Source: Pseudarthrobacter sp. SSS035
GTDB lineage: Bacteria > Actinomycetota > Actinomycetes > Actinomycetales > Micrococcaceae
Direction: 5' to 3'
Assembly (NCBI RefSeq): GCF_023273875.1
Contig: NZ_CP096882.1
Span: forward strand, 1,860,001-1,924,000
Length of the DNA: 64,000 bases
Shown here: positions 35,553 to 44,660 of the stretch, piece by piece
Layout: every line of letters starts with the position of its first letter
Numbering within the stretch: the stretch's first letter is position 1
Notes under the pieces: generated by a model
What the model saw: the letters and a program-made list of their open reading frames with translations, nothing else
The model's database searches: none
What the model was told of the DNA's origin: nothing
Program-made: the position numbers and the translations under genes

Positions 35553-35581
35553 TCTCGATCGCCAATGTTTCACGTGAAACA
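35553..35581 (+). repeat. Direct repeat carrying parS, copy 1
   Basis: 29 bases identical to 35784-35812: TCTCGATCGCCAA followed by parS. The copies are 231 bases apart. Confidence 0.9.
35566..35581. other. parS: parS site 9 (perfect)
   Basis: Exact consensus, the last 16 bases of the 29-base direct repeat copy 1. Confidence 0.95.
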
Positions 35582-35783
35582 GTGCACTCGGGCTCGCGTC
35601 GGGCCCATAGAAGTCCCGTAGCGTGCTGGAATCTGGAAACACTTTGTCTACTGTTGGCGAACTTATGCCTTCTTACCGCGGCTCGCGGGCCGAAGCAACG
35701 AAGACCGCACGTCCTGCGAAGTGTCCCACATTGTCGTGCGCCGATTCCTCACGCGAACGAGACCAGAAGTACGACGCTCTGCA

Positions 35784-35812
35784 TCTCGATCGCCAATGTT
35801 TCACGTGAAACA
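35784..35812 (+). repeat. Direct repeat carrying parS, copy 2
   Basis: Exact 29-base copy of 35553-35581. Flanks differ, so this is a short duplication rather than a long one. Confidence 0.9.
35797..35812. other. parS: parS site 10 (perfect)
   Basis: Exact consensus, end of the 29-base direct repeat copy 2; the last parS before trxA. Confidence 0.95.
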
Positions 35813-36003
35813 AGAATCCGAATCCGAAAGGCGAACTCCAGGATGGCGGCGGAGACGTCTGACTGGAATTTTCAGCCCGCTAGCCCTCATAGGTAACACG
35901 CTCATCCCTGCACTGGGTCTCCAGGAGCGACTCTGAGCAATCACTGAAGTTAAGAAACAAATGAAGGTTGATGCAATATGGTTGTGCTTCGACGGGCTCG
36001 GTC

Positions 36004-36044
36004 TTAAAGACGCGTGGCCACCGCTTCATGGAAGCAGTGGCCAC
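36004..36044 (-). terminator. trxA terminator
   Basis: 14-bp stem with one mismatch (36014-36027 with 36031-36044) and a three-base loop, 45 bases beyond the trxA stop, followed on the minus strand by TCTTTAAG. Confidence 0.6.
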
Positions 36045-36088
36045 AGGCCGGTGTCCCTGGTCATATGGGACAGAAGTCCCCTACCTGA

Positions 36089-36415
36089 TTAGGACAGGAC
36101 GTCGGCAAATTCCTTTTCGAAGAACTGCTTCGGCCTTGCACCGATGACAGTGCTCTTCACCTGGCCGTCCTGGAAGAGGTAAACGGCGGGGATGGACGTG
36201 ATTCCGTACTCGGCGGCGATGGCGGGGTTGTCGTCGACGTTGAGCTTGACGACATTAACCTTCTCGCTGTATTCCACCGAGATCTCGTCGAGGATGGGTC
36301 CCAGCTTGCGGCAGGGGCCGCACCATTCAGCCCAGAAGTCCACAATTACCGGCTTGTCGGCGGACAGTACGTCCGCAGCAAAACTTGCATCTGTTACGTC
36401 TTTAGCGTTGCTCAT
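36089..36415 (-). CDS. trxA: Thioredoxin
   Basis: 108-aa thioredoxin with the WCGPC redox motif at about residues 31-35 (VDFWAEWCGPCRKLGP), the cis-Pro in SIPAVYLF, and the full thioredoxin length. Reduced by TrxB, whose gene lies 37 bases upstream in the same operon. Cytoplasmic; reduces disulfides in ribonucleotide reductase, peroxiredoxins and others. Confidence 0.98.
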   Translation of the reverse strand: MSNAKDVTDASFAADVLSADKPVIVDFWAEWCGPCRKLGPILDEISVEYSEKVNVVKLNVDDNPAIAAEYGITSIPAVYLFQDGQVKSTVIGARPKQFFEKEFADVLS

Positions 36416-36452
36416 AACCTTGTCTCTCTCTTCGAACGGCGGGTACGCGAGG

Positions 36453-37409
36453 TTACGCGTGAACGTCTGCGAGGTAGTGTTCCACGTCGATCGCGGCTAC
36501 ACATCCGGAACCGGAGGCCGTGATGGCCTGACGGTAGGTGGGATCAACCACATCGCCGGCGGCGAAGACGCCAGGGATGCTGGTCTTGGAACTCCGGCCC
36601 TCGACGGCGATGGTACCGACCGCAGTGATCTCCAGGGAGTCCTTGACCAGGTCGGTGCGGGGGTCGTTTCCGATGGCGACGAAGACGCCGGTGACGGCGA
36701 GGTCGGACACGGTGGCGTCCTGCAGGTTCTTGATCTTGAGCCCAGTGACTTTGTCCGCTCCGATGACGTCGTCAACGGAACTGTTCCAGATGAACGAAAT
36801 CTTGTCGTGGGCCAGGGCACGGTCCGCCATGATCTTGGAAGCTTTGAGTGTGTCGCGGCGGTGCACAACGGTGACGGACTTGGCGAACTTGGTCAGGAAG
36901 AGGGCTTCTTCCATGGCCGAGTCTCCTCCGCCGATGACCGCAATGTCCTGGTCCTTGAAAAAGAAACCATCGCAGGTTGCACACCAGCTGACGCCGTGAC
37001 CGGAGAGGCGCTTTTCGTTCGGGAGGCCCATCTCACGGTAAGCGGATCCGGTGGACAGGATGATCGCCCGCGCACGGAAGGTCTCGCCGGTACCGATGGT
37101 GACAGTCTTGATGTCGCCGTCGAGGTCCAGTGCTGTGACGTCCTCGAACTGGATTTCCGTTCCGAACCGGGCTGCCTGCTTCTCGAAGTTCTCCATGAGG
37201 TCCGGCCCCATGATCCCTTCGGGGAAGCCAGGGTAGTTTTCGACGTCGGTGGTGTTCATCAGTTCGCCGCCGGCGGTAACTGATCCGGCCAGAAGCAAAG
37301 GCTTCAGGTTGGCGCGCGCCGTGTAGACAGCGGCCGTGTACCCGGCCGGGCCCGAGCCGACGATGATGACATCACGTACTTCGGACGCGGTGTTTTCTGC
37401 GTTGCTCAC
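36453..37409 (-). CDS. trxB: Thioredoxin-disulfide reductase
   Basis: FAD/NADPH enzyme that reduces thioredoxin. 318 aa from GTG at 37409 (product begins MSNAENTASEVRDVIIVGSG). FAD motif GSGPAGYTAAVY, redox pair CATCD in SWCATCDGFF, NADPH motif IGGGDSAMEEA, and the C-terminal FAD-contact GVFAAGDVVDPTYRQAITASG. Upstream frame open but without support. Operon with trxA. Confidence 0.98.
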   Translation of the reverse strand: MSNAENTASEVRDVIIVGSGPAGYTAAVYTARANLKPLLLAGSVTAGGELMNTTDVENYPGFPEGIMGPDLMENFEKQAARFGTEIQFEDVTALDLDGDIKTVTIGTGETFRARAIILSTGSAYREMGLPNEKRLSGHGVSWCATCDGFFFKDQDIAVIGGGDSAMEEALFLTKFAKSVTVVHRRDTLKASKIMADRALAHDKISFIWNSSVDDVIGADKVTGLKIKNLQDATVSDLAVTGVFVAIGNDPRTDLVKDSLEITAVGTIAVEGRSSKTSIPGVFAAGDVVDPTYRQAITASGSGCVAAIDVEHYLADVHA

Positions 37410-37583
37410 TGAACGGTGAACCTCTTCCTTAGTCGATGCGCCGGCTTTTTGCGGCCGGCCACATGGCACAACTGAATCTAGGTGGTGAATATTCCGGGCG
37501 CCGCGCGAACGGAGGAACCATCAGCGGCCTTAACCCCGTCACCTGAACGGGACGCCCTACCAGATTACCGTCTGAAAACAGCT

Positions 37584-37635
37584 GAGCCGCGTCTGTTACT
37601 GCGGAGCAATGCTCCGGGCAGAACAGCCGCGGCTC
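37584..37635 (-). terminator. Hairpin after the pseudokinase gene
   Basis: 14-bp arms with one mismatch (37584-37597, 37622-37635) and a 24-base loop that itself contains GGAGCAATGCTCC. It lies just beyond the stop at 37660 on the minus strand. Confidence 0.55.
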
Positions 37636-37659
37636 AACGGGAACGACCCGGGTGTGGTC

Positions 37660-39219
37660 CTACTGGATCTTGATCTCCGCCAGGCGGATGCCAAAGCCAT
37701 AGCGGGTCTTCGGGGCAGCCAGCTTGGGAAGGGTCTTGATGGACACGATCACGTACTGTGCCTCCACCGGCTCGGCCAGTGGCATGGTCAGATCTGTTGA
37801 CGTGAAGCTGTTGGTCCCCACTAGTTTGGCTCCGTCCAGTGACGGACGGTCATTGGTGAAGACACTGAGATTGCCGCCCGAGGCTCCGAGCTGAGTCAGG
37901 GTGATGGATGAAACCTTCGCCGGATTCTTCAGCTTGACGAACAAAGGCACGCCATCGGCTGCGAGGCCGCCCCAGCCCTCGGTGGCAAATTCCATGTCTG
38001 ACCAGTAGCTGGCTGCGTTGCCGTCAAAGGCCTTCACAAGATCCACGTCGTACGTGCCTGCGAAGTCAAAATCCCCCTGGCGGGTGATGCTGTCAATGGC
38101 AGGCGGTGCCGCCGGCGCTGCGGAGCTCGGGTTGGATGAAGGCGACCCGGTGTTTGGCTGGGTGGAGCCCGTCGACGTGGGGGATGGGGCGGCCTGAGGG
38201 CCCGTTTTGAATAGACTGCCCAGGTTGGTGACCGCAAAGACCAGCCCGGCAATCAGCACCACGGCAAGCAGTCCGCCCACCAGCCAGCGCATCGAGCGGG
38301 GCTCACGCTCGGGCTCGTCGTCATCGTAAAAGTCATCCGTCCCGCCGGAAGGCGGTACTGCGGCCGCCGGAGACACTTTCCGGGCAAGCGACGGGAAGGC
38401 GCCCGCTGCGCGATCGGAGCGTTCCGGCGCTCGGGAGACCACGGGTTCGTCGTAGGCTGCGTCCTGGGAGCCGTTGGAATAGTCGTCCTCAGACCACAGG
38501 GAGACCTTGGGCGAATCGGATCCCGCACCTGCCCTGGGCTCGGCCGGTCCGGAAACTGGCCGGTTTTCCGCAGCCTGCACCGGTTGCGGGGCAGTGACGT
38601 GCTGATGTGCGGCCGTGGCGCCAGCAGCGGCGGCTCCTGCTCCAACGGCTCCGGCCTTGACAGGCCCCGACGCCGGACGGACCGCCGGGCGGAGCGGCGG
38701 ACGGGCCGGAACAACCGGGGGTACAAGCGGCGGAGCAACCGGTGCGGCCGACCGGCGTGGGTCAACCTGGCTGGAGTGGTTGTCCGAGTAGTTGATATAT
38801 CCGGCGTCGACGTTCTCTTCGTCGTCGTACGGTTCCGGTTCGTGTGAACGCACTTGGCCGAAAATTTCGCTGCCCAGGGTATCCGTGAAGAACGGCTCGA
38901 CGTAAGGCACGTCGGAGGCAACCACGAGGTCCAAAAGGTCTGCCGCGGACGTGTGGTTGGTGATGAGGTACGTGGTGGCCTCAGTGACCCCAAGGTCCAA
39001 GACCTGGACGTTGCCCGGGCGCTCACCGGTAGCCACCTCGCGGGCGCTCTGGGCCACCTGTTCGGTGTTGTCCGGGCCGGCGACCAGAATGCTGACCGGT
39101 CGGTTGAGAACCTGGTCCACCCCGTCCAGCACCAGATCCTGGTCGTGTGAGGTCAATACCGTGGCTGTGACCTTGTAGCGGCCGCCGAGTACTGATCCAA
39201 CGTCGATCGGGTGGGACAC
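37660..39219 (-). CDS. Pseudokinase-like membrane protein with C-terminal discoidin-like domain
   Basis: 519 aa from a GTG with AGGAGG five bases upstream (product begins MSHPIDVGSVLGGRYKV). Residues about 1-110 resemble the N-lobe and hinge of protein kinases (GSVLGGRYKVTATVLTSHD, then TTYLITNHTSAADLLDLV), but no HRD, DFG or catalytic loop follows, so it is a truncated pseudokinase fold. A Pro/Ala-rich linker leads to one membrane helix near residues 315-340, then a Ser/Thr/Pro stalk and an F5/8 type C-like extracellular domain (YDVDLVKAFDGNAASYWSD, ending FGIRLAEIKIQ). In mycobacteria a similar set of domains is fused to MurJ. It lies directly downstream of murJ here. Confidence 0.8.
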   Translation of the reverse strand: MSHPIDVGSVLGGRYKVTATVLTSHDQDLVLDGVDQVLNRPVSILVAGPDNTEQVAQSAREVATGERPGNVQVLDLGVTEATTYLITNHTSAADLLDLVVASDVPYVEPFFTDTLGSEIFGQVRSHEPEPYDDEENVDAGYINYSDNHSSQVDPRRSAAPVAPPLVPPVVPARPPLRPAVRPASGPVKAGAVGAGAAAAGATAAHQHVTAPQPVQAAENRPVSGPAEPRAGAGSDSPKVSLWSEDDYSNGSQDAAYDEPVVSRAPERSDRAAGAFPSLARKVSPAAAVPPSGGTDDFYDDDEPEREPRSMRWLVGGLLAVVLIAGLVFAVTNLGSLFKTGPQAAPSPTSTGSTQPNTGSPSSNPSSAAPAAPPAIDSITRQGDFDFAGTYDVDLVKAFDGNAASYWSDMEFATEGWGGLAADGVPLFVKLKNPAKVSSITLTQLGASGGNLSVFTNDRPSLDGAKLVGTNSFTSTDLTMPLAEPVEAQYVIVSIKTLPKLAAPKTRYGFGIRLAEIKIQ

Positions 39220-39400
39220 GTGTTCCTCCTTGACTGTCCGGGAATGCCGGCGTAGATGATGCCACCGCCGGTCAGAAACCGGCCAAAAGCCAGCCGGCGA
39301 GCCGGTCTGCGCTTGCCTGCAACTACCCCTGTTCACTGTCGATCCTAGCCGATCGGCTATGGCCGCCGTGGTCGACAGGCAACCAAAAACCGCGAGAAGA

Positions 39401-41515
39401 TCACTTTTTTCGAGGCCGGCGGGGCCTGAAATGGGGGTTCTGTCCGGCTTGGCCCTGGAACGTGCGCCGGCCGGGAAGGGGAATCTCGTCGCGCAGCAGC
39501 CCGCCCCGCGCTGTGCCGGGCACATCCTCTGCGGGAAGGTATCCCGCGGCGGTTTCAGTGCCCCCGTTAGCCACTGCTTCAGTTTCCCCATGTGCGCCGT
39601 CAGCTGGCGCCGTAGGCGCTGCCTGGCGTTCCGGTACGGGTCCTGCGCGGAAGGAGGCGGCGTCGAATTCGCCTGAAATCCGGGGAATCAGGCCGGTGTC
39701 CACCGCGACCGTGGCGCGTTCCGGCGTCGGACGTTCCGTTCCGGAAACGTCGGCACCCGCAGCCGACGACGGCGTTCCCCCGCCGCCGGCCGGTCCGGTG
39801 CCCCGTCCCAGCCGTCCCAACAGCGGGCGCATGAGGTCGCGGAGTTCCTCGACGTGGAAGATCTTGAGCAGGAAGACATAGGCAACCAACATGATCGGTC
39901 CCACCACGATGACCGTCACCAGGGCGGCGAGTCGGTCTGACCAGGCGAAACCGTCGGGGCTGTAGCTCCCCATCAGCCACAGGGCCCCGGCCCCGGCGAT
40001 CGCGGATCCGAGTGCCGCATAGCCCATCCGGATGTACGAATTGGCGATCCGCGGCCCGTCGAGGTGTCCAAGGAGCCGGCGCAGGAAGTAGGCACTGATC
40101 ACCACCGAGAGGATGTTGCCCACCATGTACAGGAGGGCAATGGCGTAAATGACCTGGCCCACCGGCAGGAACTGGATGGCGAACGCGCCAACCACATAGA
40201 CCACAGCCAGCAACAGCTGGATGTAGAACGGAGTCCGGGCGTCCTCGTTGGCATAGAACACCCGGGACATCATGAAGTTGGCACTCATAAACGGTGTGCT
40301 GAGCGCGAGTATTGTGAGCGTCTGGGCCAGCATCACGCCGTCCTGCTTATCACCGCCCGAGAAAAACATGCCCAGCGGCCCTGCCAGGGCAAACAGGGCC
40401 AGGGCACCGAAGACCGTGGCCACGGCCATGGTCCGGAGCCCATGGGACAGGGCGTCACGCAGCTCCGCCTTGTTGCCGTCCTGCGAGGCACGGGTCATCC
40501 GGTTGAACAGGACCGTCGCCAGGGACAGGGCAATGATGGAGTGCGGCAGCAGATAAAGCTGGCTGGCCACTTCCAGCACGGCGTTGCCAGGTAGGAAGTC
40601 CGCAGCAGGATCGCCCGCCTGCGCCAGGCGGAGGCGTTCGGCACCGGGAATTGTGGCGATGCGCATGACATAGAGGAAGGCAAGCTGCCCGACGGCAGCC
40701 GTCAGCAGCGTCCAGACGCTCAGCTTCGCTGCCTGCCCCAGTCCCACGCCGCGCCAGCCGAACCGGGGACGGAGGCCCAGTTTCAGCCGGAAGACCGGAA
40801 TGAGCAGGATGGCCGTCTGGGCCACCACGCCGATTGTGGAGAAGCCCGCCACAAAGAGCGTCTGCGAGGGACCCCAGTTGTCCAGGGTGTGCGGGTTGAT
40901 CTCGTTGGCACCGTAGATCACGATGAACATGCCCAGGCCGCCAATGGCCACCAGGTTGTTCAGGATGGGCGCCCACATGGCCGGCCCGAACGCGCCGTTG
41001 GCGTTCAGCACCTGCGTCAGAAGTGCATAGAGGCCGTAGAAGAAAATCTGCGGCAGGCACCAGAACGCGAACGCAATGGCCAACGCCTTCTGCGGCGGTG
41101 AGTACCCCTGCGTGGTCAGGTCGATGATCAGGGGCGCCCCGAGGGTCACAAGGGCGGTGAGCCCCAGAAGCAGGAGGACGGCCAGGGTCAGCAGCCGGCT
41201 GATGTAGTCCGCTCCCCTGTCCGGTGCCTTGCTGGCCTTGATGATCTGCGGAACCAGCACGGCATTGAACACACCACCGGCCACTAGCAGGAAGATCAGG
41301 TTGGGCAGGTTGTTGGCGTTAATGAAGGTGTCGTTGACAGTGGAGCTCAGCCCCAGGGCAGCTCCCAGCATCCAGGTCTTGCCGAAGCCCAGGAACCGCG
41401 ACACCAGGGTGCCGGCAGCCATGATGGCGCTGGACCGGGTTTCACTCGCGGTTTCGCTCGGGGCGGCGCGGCCTGCCTTATCGGAGGGGGGATTGGTAGC
41501 TGACATCGAGTTCAT
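39401..41515 (-). CDS. murJ: Lipid II flippase MurJ
   Basis: Flips lipid II across the membrane for peptidoglycan synthesis. About 704 aa from ATG 41515 (GGTGAG just upstream; ATG 41506 is an alternative). About 14 helices of the MOP superfamily, with MurJ cores such as TLVSRFLGFGKTWMLGAALG, NLPNLIFLLVAGGVFNAVLVPQI and the PHSIIALSLATVLFNRM segment. The last roughly 150 residues are a Pro/Ala-rich cytoplasmic tail. It lacks the fused pseudokinase of mycobacterial MviN, which is encoded separately downstream. Confidence 0.96.
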   Translation of the reverse strand: MNSMSATNPPSDKAGRAAPSETASETRSSAIMAAGTLVSRFLGFGKTWMLGAALGLSSTVNDTFINANNLPNLIFLLVAGGVFNAVLVPQIIKASKAPDRGADYISRLLTLAVLLLLGLTALVTLGAPLIIDLTTQGYSPPQKALAIAFAFWCLPQIFFYGLYALLTQVLNANGAFGPAMWAPILNNLVAIGGLGMFIVIYGANEINPHTLDNWGPSQTLFVAGFSTIGVVAQTAILLIPVFRLKLGLRPRFGWRGVGLGQAAKLSVWTLLTAAVGQLAFLYVMRIATIPGAERLRLAQAGDPAADFLPGNAVLEVASQLYLLPHSIIALSLATVLFNRMTRASQDGNKAELRDALSHGLRTMAVATVFGALALFALAGPLGMFFSGGDKQDGVMLAQTLTILALSTPFMSANFMMSRVFYANEDARTPFYIQLLLAVVYVVGAFAIQFLPVGQVIYAIALLYMVGNILSVVISAYFLRRLLGHLDGPRIANSYIRMGYAALGSAIAGAGALWLMGSYSPDGFAWSDRLAALVTVIVVGPIMLVAYVFLLKIFHVEELRDLMRPLLGRLGRGTGPAGGGGTPSSAAGADVSGTERPTPERATVAVDTGLIPRISGEFDAASFRAGPVPERQAAPTAPADGAHGETEAVANGGTETAAGYLPAEDVPGTARGGLLRDEIPLPGRRTFQGQAGQNPHFRPRRPRKK

Positions 41516-41598
41516 AGTCTCACCCGGACGCTGTTTGTACCGCAACGGACAGGCTATATGCCCGTACAGGCATACACGCGGCTCCGGCGGCGACAGCC

Positions 41599-42147
41599 TT
41601 AGAGGTGTTCGGGCAGGACGTCCCGGGCCAGATCCGCGATGCGCCGCTCATTGGGGAACGAGAGCTTCCGTGCGAGTTCCTTGATGGGGACCCATGCGAC
41701 GTCCACAGCTTCGTGGTCCGGATCGTTTTCGATGGTGAGTTCGCCGCCGGTGGCGCGCAGCAGATAGTGGTGCACGGTCTTGTGCACGCGGTGCCCGCTG
41801 ACAGTGAACCAGTAGTCGATGCTGCCCAGCGGCGCCAGGATGTCGCCCTCGATGCCGGTTTCCTCAGCAATTTCGCGGACTGCTGCCTGCTCGTTGTCTT
41901 CTTTGCCTTCAGGATGGCCCTTGGGCAGGCACCACTCCAGCCGTCCGCCCCTGTTAAGGCGGGCGATGATCGCAACCCTTAGTTCGCCGTCGGACGTGTC
42001 CACCACAACGCCGCCGGCGGAAATTTCCTCCACCGTAGGCAGCGAGGCCGGGGCCGAGTGCAAGACAGGCGCGACGTGGGCACCAATTGCCGACGGCAAC
42101 GGTGCGTTTGTCCTCCTGCCGGGAGCGCTCGGTACGGGATGGGCCAT
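41599..42147 (-). CDS. NUDIX hydrolase
   Basis: 182-aa NUDIX protein, ATG 42147; the frame continues upstream without similarity. Full Nudix box: GHPEGKEDNEQAAVREIAEE followed by TGIEGDI. Length and position between murJ and the CCA-adding enzyme match mycobacterial mutT4-like genes. Substrate is not predictable; the family hydrolyses nucleoside diphosphates linked to X. It is divergent from the CCA gene. Confidence 0.93.
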   Translation of the reverse strand: MAHPVPSAPGRRTNAPLPSAIGAHVAPVLHSAPASLPTVEEISAGGVVVDTSDGELRVAIIARLNRGGRLEWCLPKGHPEGKEDNEQAAVREIAEETGIEGDILAPLGSIDYWFTVSGHRVHKTVHHYLLRATGGELTIENDPDHEAVDVAWVPIKELARKLSFPNERRIADLARDVLPEHL

Positions 42148-42306
42148 GGAGTCCACTCTAACGACTCTTGTCCGATCATGATGACCTGAACATGACATCA
42201 AAGTGGACTGCGTATGACGCACTTTGAGGGGCTGTAGGCGAATAGGCGCGATCTTGAGGAGATTTTGGCCTGCCAAGCCGCTGGTTTCTGACAAGCTTAA
42301 GTAACT

Positions 42307-43815
42307 ATGGCGCACGCACATCACAAGATTGATTCCAACACCGTCGATTTCCAGGTGGACCCGGTGGTCCTGGAGCTCGGGCAGCGCTTTGTCGACGCCG
42401 GCCACGAGCTCTCCCTGGTGGGCGGTCCGGTACGGGATCTTTTCCTGGGACGCACCTCGCCGGACCTGGACTTCACCACCGACGCCAGCCCGGACCAGAC
42501 AGTTGCCCTGATCAAGAAATGGGCGGACAACTTCTGGGAGATCGGCCGCGCGTTCGGGACGATCGGCATGCGGAAAGCCGGCTTCCAGATCGAGATCACC
42601 ACTTACCGCGCCGAAGCTTACGATCCGGAGTCGCGCAAACCCGTAGTGGCATTCGGCACGTCACTCACCGACGATCTCCTGCGCCGCGACTTCACCATCA
42701 ACGCCATGGCGCTGCGACTGCCCTCCCTTGAACTTATTGATCCGTTCGGCGGCGTCCGGGACCTCAGCGCCTCTGTCCTGGCGACGCCCGGTTCACCCGA
42801 GGCCTCCTTCTCCGATGACCCCCTCCGCATGATGCGCGCTGCCCGGTTCGCATCGCAGCTGGGTATTTCCGTGCACGACGACGTGCGGCTGGCCATGACC
42901 CAGATGGCCGAGCGGATCAACATCATCTCGGCTGAACGGGTCCGTGATGAGTTGGTCAAGCTCATCTGCGGTGCGAACCCCCGGGTCGGTGTGGACCTGC
43001 TGGTGGACACCGGCCTCGCCGAGTTTGTGCTGCCTGAGGTGTCCGCGCTCCGGCTGGAATCCGACGAGCACCACCGCCACAAGGACGTCTACCAGCACTC
43101 CCTTCAGGTCCTGGAACAGGCCGCCGCCCTGGAAACGGATGCCGATGGCGCCGTGCCGGCTCCCGATTTTGTGCTGCGGTTCGCAGCGCTGATGCACGAC
43201 GTCGGCAAGCCGGCTACGCGGCGTTTCGAACCGGGCGGCGCGGTCAGCTTCCGACACCACGACATGGTGGGGTCCAAGCTCACCGCCAAGCGGATGAAAA
43301 CCCTGCGGTTCGACAACGACACCATCAAGGCCGTGGCCCGGCTGGTGGAGCTGCACATGCGGTTCTACGGCTACGGCGATGCCGGCTGGAGCGACTCCGC
43401 CGTCCGCCGCTACGTCACGGACGCCGGCCCGCTCCTGGAACGGCTGCACCGGCTGACCCGCTCGGACGTCACCACCCGGAACCAGCGGAAGGCTGAACGG
43501 CTCGCCTTCGCCTACGACGACCTGGAAGACCGGATCGCCGTACTGCGCGAGCAGGAGTCCCTGGACGCGGTCCGTCCCGACCTGGACGGCGCCAAAATCA
43601 TGGCCCTTCTGAACCTCAAACCCGGACCCGTGGTGGGCCGTGCCTACAAGTACCTGCTCGAGGAACGGATGGAACACGGACCGCTGCAACCGGACGACGC
43701 CGAAACGAGGCTGCTCGCCTGGTGGGCGGAGCAGCCCGAGGCGGCACCCCCGGTTCCGGAAACAGAAGAACCTCCCGCCGCCGTCGAACCTTCCCCGAAC
43801 GAGGAGTCCAAATGA
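42307..43815 (+). CDS. pcnA: CCA tRNA nucleotidyltransferase
   Basis: Adds or repairs the CCA end of tRNA; needed here because neither tRNA in the window encodes CCA. 502 aa. Class II nucleotidyltransferase head GGPVRDLFLGRTSPDLDFTTDA (GS and DxD), RRDFTINAMALRLPS, then a HD domain with the ALMHDVGKPATRRF and FRHHD motifs. Annotated pcnA or cca in relatives. The stop overlaps the next gene by four bases (ATGA). Confidence 0.95.
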   Translation: MAHAHHKIDSNTVDFQVDPVVLELGQRFVDAGHELSLVGGPVRDLFLGRTSPDLDFTTDASPDQTVALIKKWADNFWEIGRAFGTIGMRKAGFQIEITTYRAEAYDPESRKPVVAFGTSLTDDLLRRDFTINAMALRLPSLELIDPFGGVRDLSASVLATPGSPEASFSDDPLRMMRAARFASQLGISVHDDVRLAMTQMAERINIISAERVRDELVKLICGANPRVGVDLLVDTGLAEFVLPEVSALRLESDEHHRHKDVYQHSLQVLEQAAALETDADGAVPAPDFVLRFAALMHDVGKPATRRFEPGGAVSFRHHDMVGSKLTAKRMKTLRFDNDTIKAVARLVELHMRFYGYGDAGWSDSAVRRYVTDAGPLLERLHRLTRSDVTTRNQRKAERLAFAYDDLEDRIAVLREQESLDAVRPDLDGAKIMALLNLKPGPVVGRAYKYLLEERMEHGPLQPDDAETRLLAWWAEQPEAAPPVPETEEPPAAVEPSPNEESK

Positions 43816-44396
43816 CCAACCCGATGACCGCGCCCCGCCCTCAGCTCTGGATCCTGCGCCACGGTGAGACCGAGTGGTCCAAGAGCGGGCAATACACCGG
43901 GCTCACCGACCTGCCCCTGACCGTGGAAGGCGAGCAGCAGGCCGTGGAGGCCCGCAAGGTGCTGGACCAGGTGGACTTCGACCTCGTGCTCACGTCCCCG
44001 CTGCGCCGCGCCCGGCGCACAGCCGAACTGGCAGGTTACCCTGACGCGCAGCACGAACCGCTGGCCGTGGAATGGAACTACGGCGACTATGAGGGCATCA
44101 GCTCGGACCTGATCCGCAAGGACAACCCGGACTACCTGATCTGGACCCATGGTGTGCCCAACGGCGAATCCCTGGACGAAGTGGCTGCCCGCGCCGATAA
44201 AATTGTGGCCCGCGTGCTGGAATCCGGGCTGGACAACGTGCTGATCGTGGCGCACGGGCACTTCTCCCGGATCCTCACCGCGCGCTGGCTGGAACTGCCG
44301 CCCGCCGAAGGCCGCCATTTCATCCTGGGAACCGCGAAAGTCTGCACACTCGGCTGGGATAAGCGGACCCCGGCCATTGTCCGCTGGGGACTCTAA
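43812..44396 (+). CDS. Histidine phosphatase family protein
   Basis: 194-aa phosphoglycerate-mutase-like phosphatase, start overlapping the CCA gene stop. Phosphohistidine motif LRHGETEWSKSG (RHG), second Arg in LTSPLRRARRTAEL, the acidic WNYGDYEG and the second His in VAHGHFSRI. Substrate unknown; short PhoE/GpmB type. Confidence 0.93.
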   Translation: MTNPMTAPRPQLWILRHGETEWSKSGQYTGLTDLPLTVEGEQQAVEARKVLDQVDFDLVLTSPLRRARRTAELAGYPDAQHEPLAVEWNYGDYEGISSDLIRKDNPDYLIWTHGVPNGESLDEVAARADKIVARVLESGLDNVLIVAHGHFSRILTARWLELPPAEGRHFILGTAKVCTLGWDKRTPAIVRWGL

Positions 44397-44564
44397 CGGC
44401 GCATTCATAAACTTTCTTGAAAAACTTTGCGAATTAAGTGGCGTATTGCTCTATTCGTAGGGTAATTTTATTCCTGACCCCAGAGCGTCTTTGCCGGGGT
44501 CGCGGCGCGCGTTGTCCGGCTAGTCAGCCGAGACAGCGGCATAACGGAAAAGGAGGTTGGGAAA
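44397..44564. other. A+T-richer leader before the small ORF
   Basis: A+T-rich by the standards of the window (catt/cata tracts, ttgaaaaactttgcgaatta), so a promoter for the peptide ORF probably lies here, possibly with TTGAAA near 44416. No clear -10. Confidence 0.35.
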
Positions 44565-44660
44565 ATGATTACTTTGACTAGCGGATGGAAGATGACCATC
44601 ACCGCGAACCCGGCCTCTGCTGCTTTTGCGCGCCGTCTTAACGGAGTGTCTGCCTCCTAA
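44565..44660 (+). CDS. 31-aa small peptide with strong Shine-Dalgarno
   Basis: Starts with ATG seven bases after AAGGAGG. Product begins MITLTSGWKMTITANPASAA and ends in FARRLNGVSAS; no membrane helix or signal peptide is obvious, and no Cys. Functional translation is inferred from the near-perfect ribosome-binding site, which few genes in this genome have. Could be a leader or regulatory peptide for the operon beginning at 45012, or a real small protein. I do not recognise it. Confidence 0.5.
   Translation: MITLTSGWKMTITANPASAAFARRLNGVSAS

Larger units (their letters stand above)
31426..36088. other. Gene-free centromere-like region with parS and DnaA boxes
   Basis: About 4.7 kb from the IS21 element to trxA, with no ORF I can support: candidates lack RBS, homology and plausible composition, and G+C looks lower than the flanking genes. 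It contains parS sites 4-10, a DnaA-box cluster (32765-33158), a 38-bp tandem repeat (33465-33577) and a 29-bp duplication (35553 and 35784). In mycobacteria cwlM and other genes lie between parB and the trx genes; none is visible here. Confidence 0.6.
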
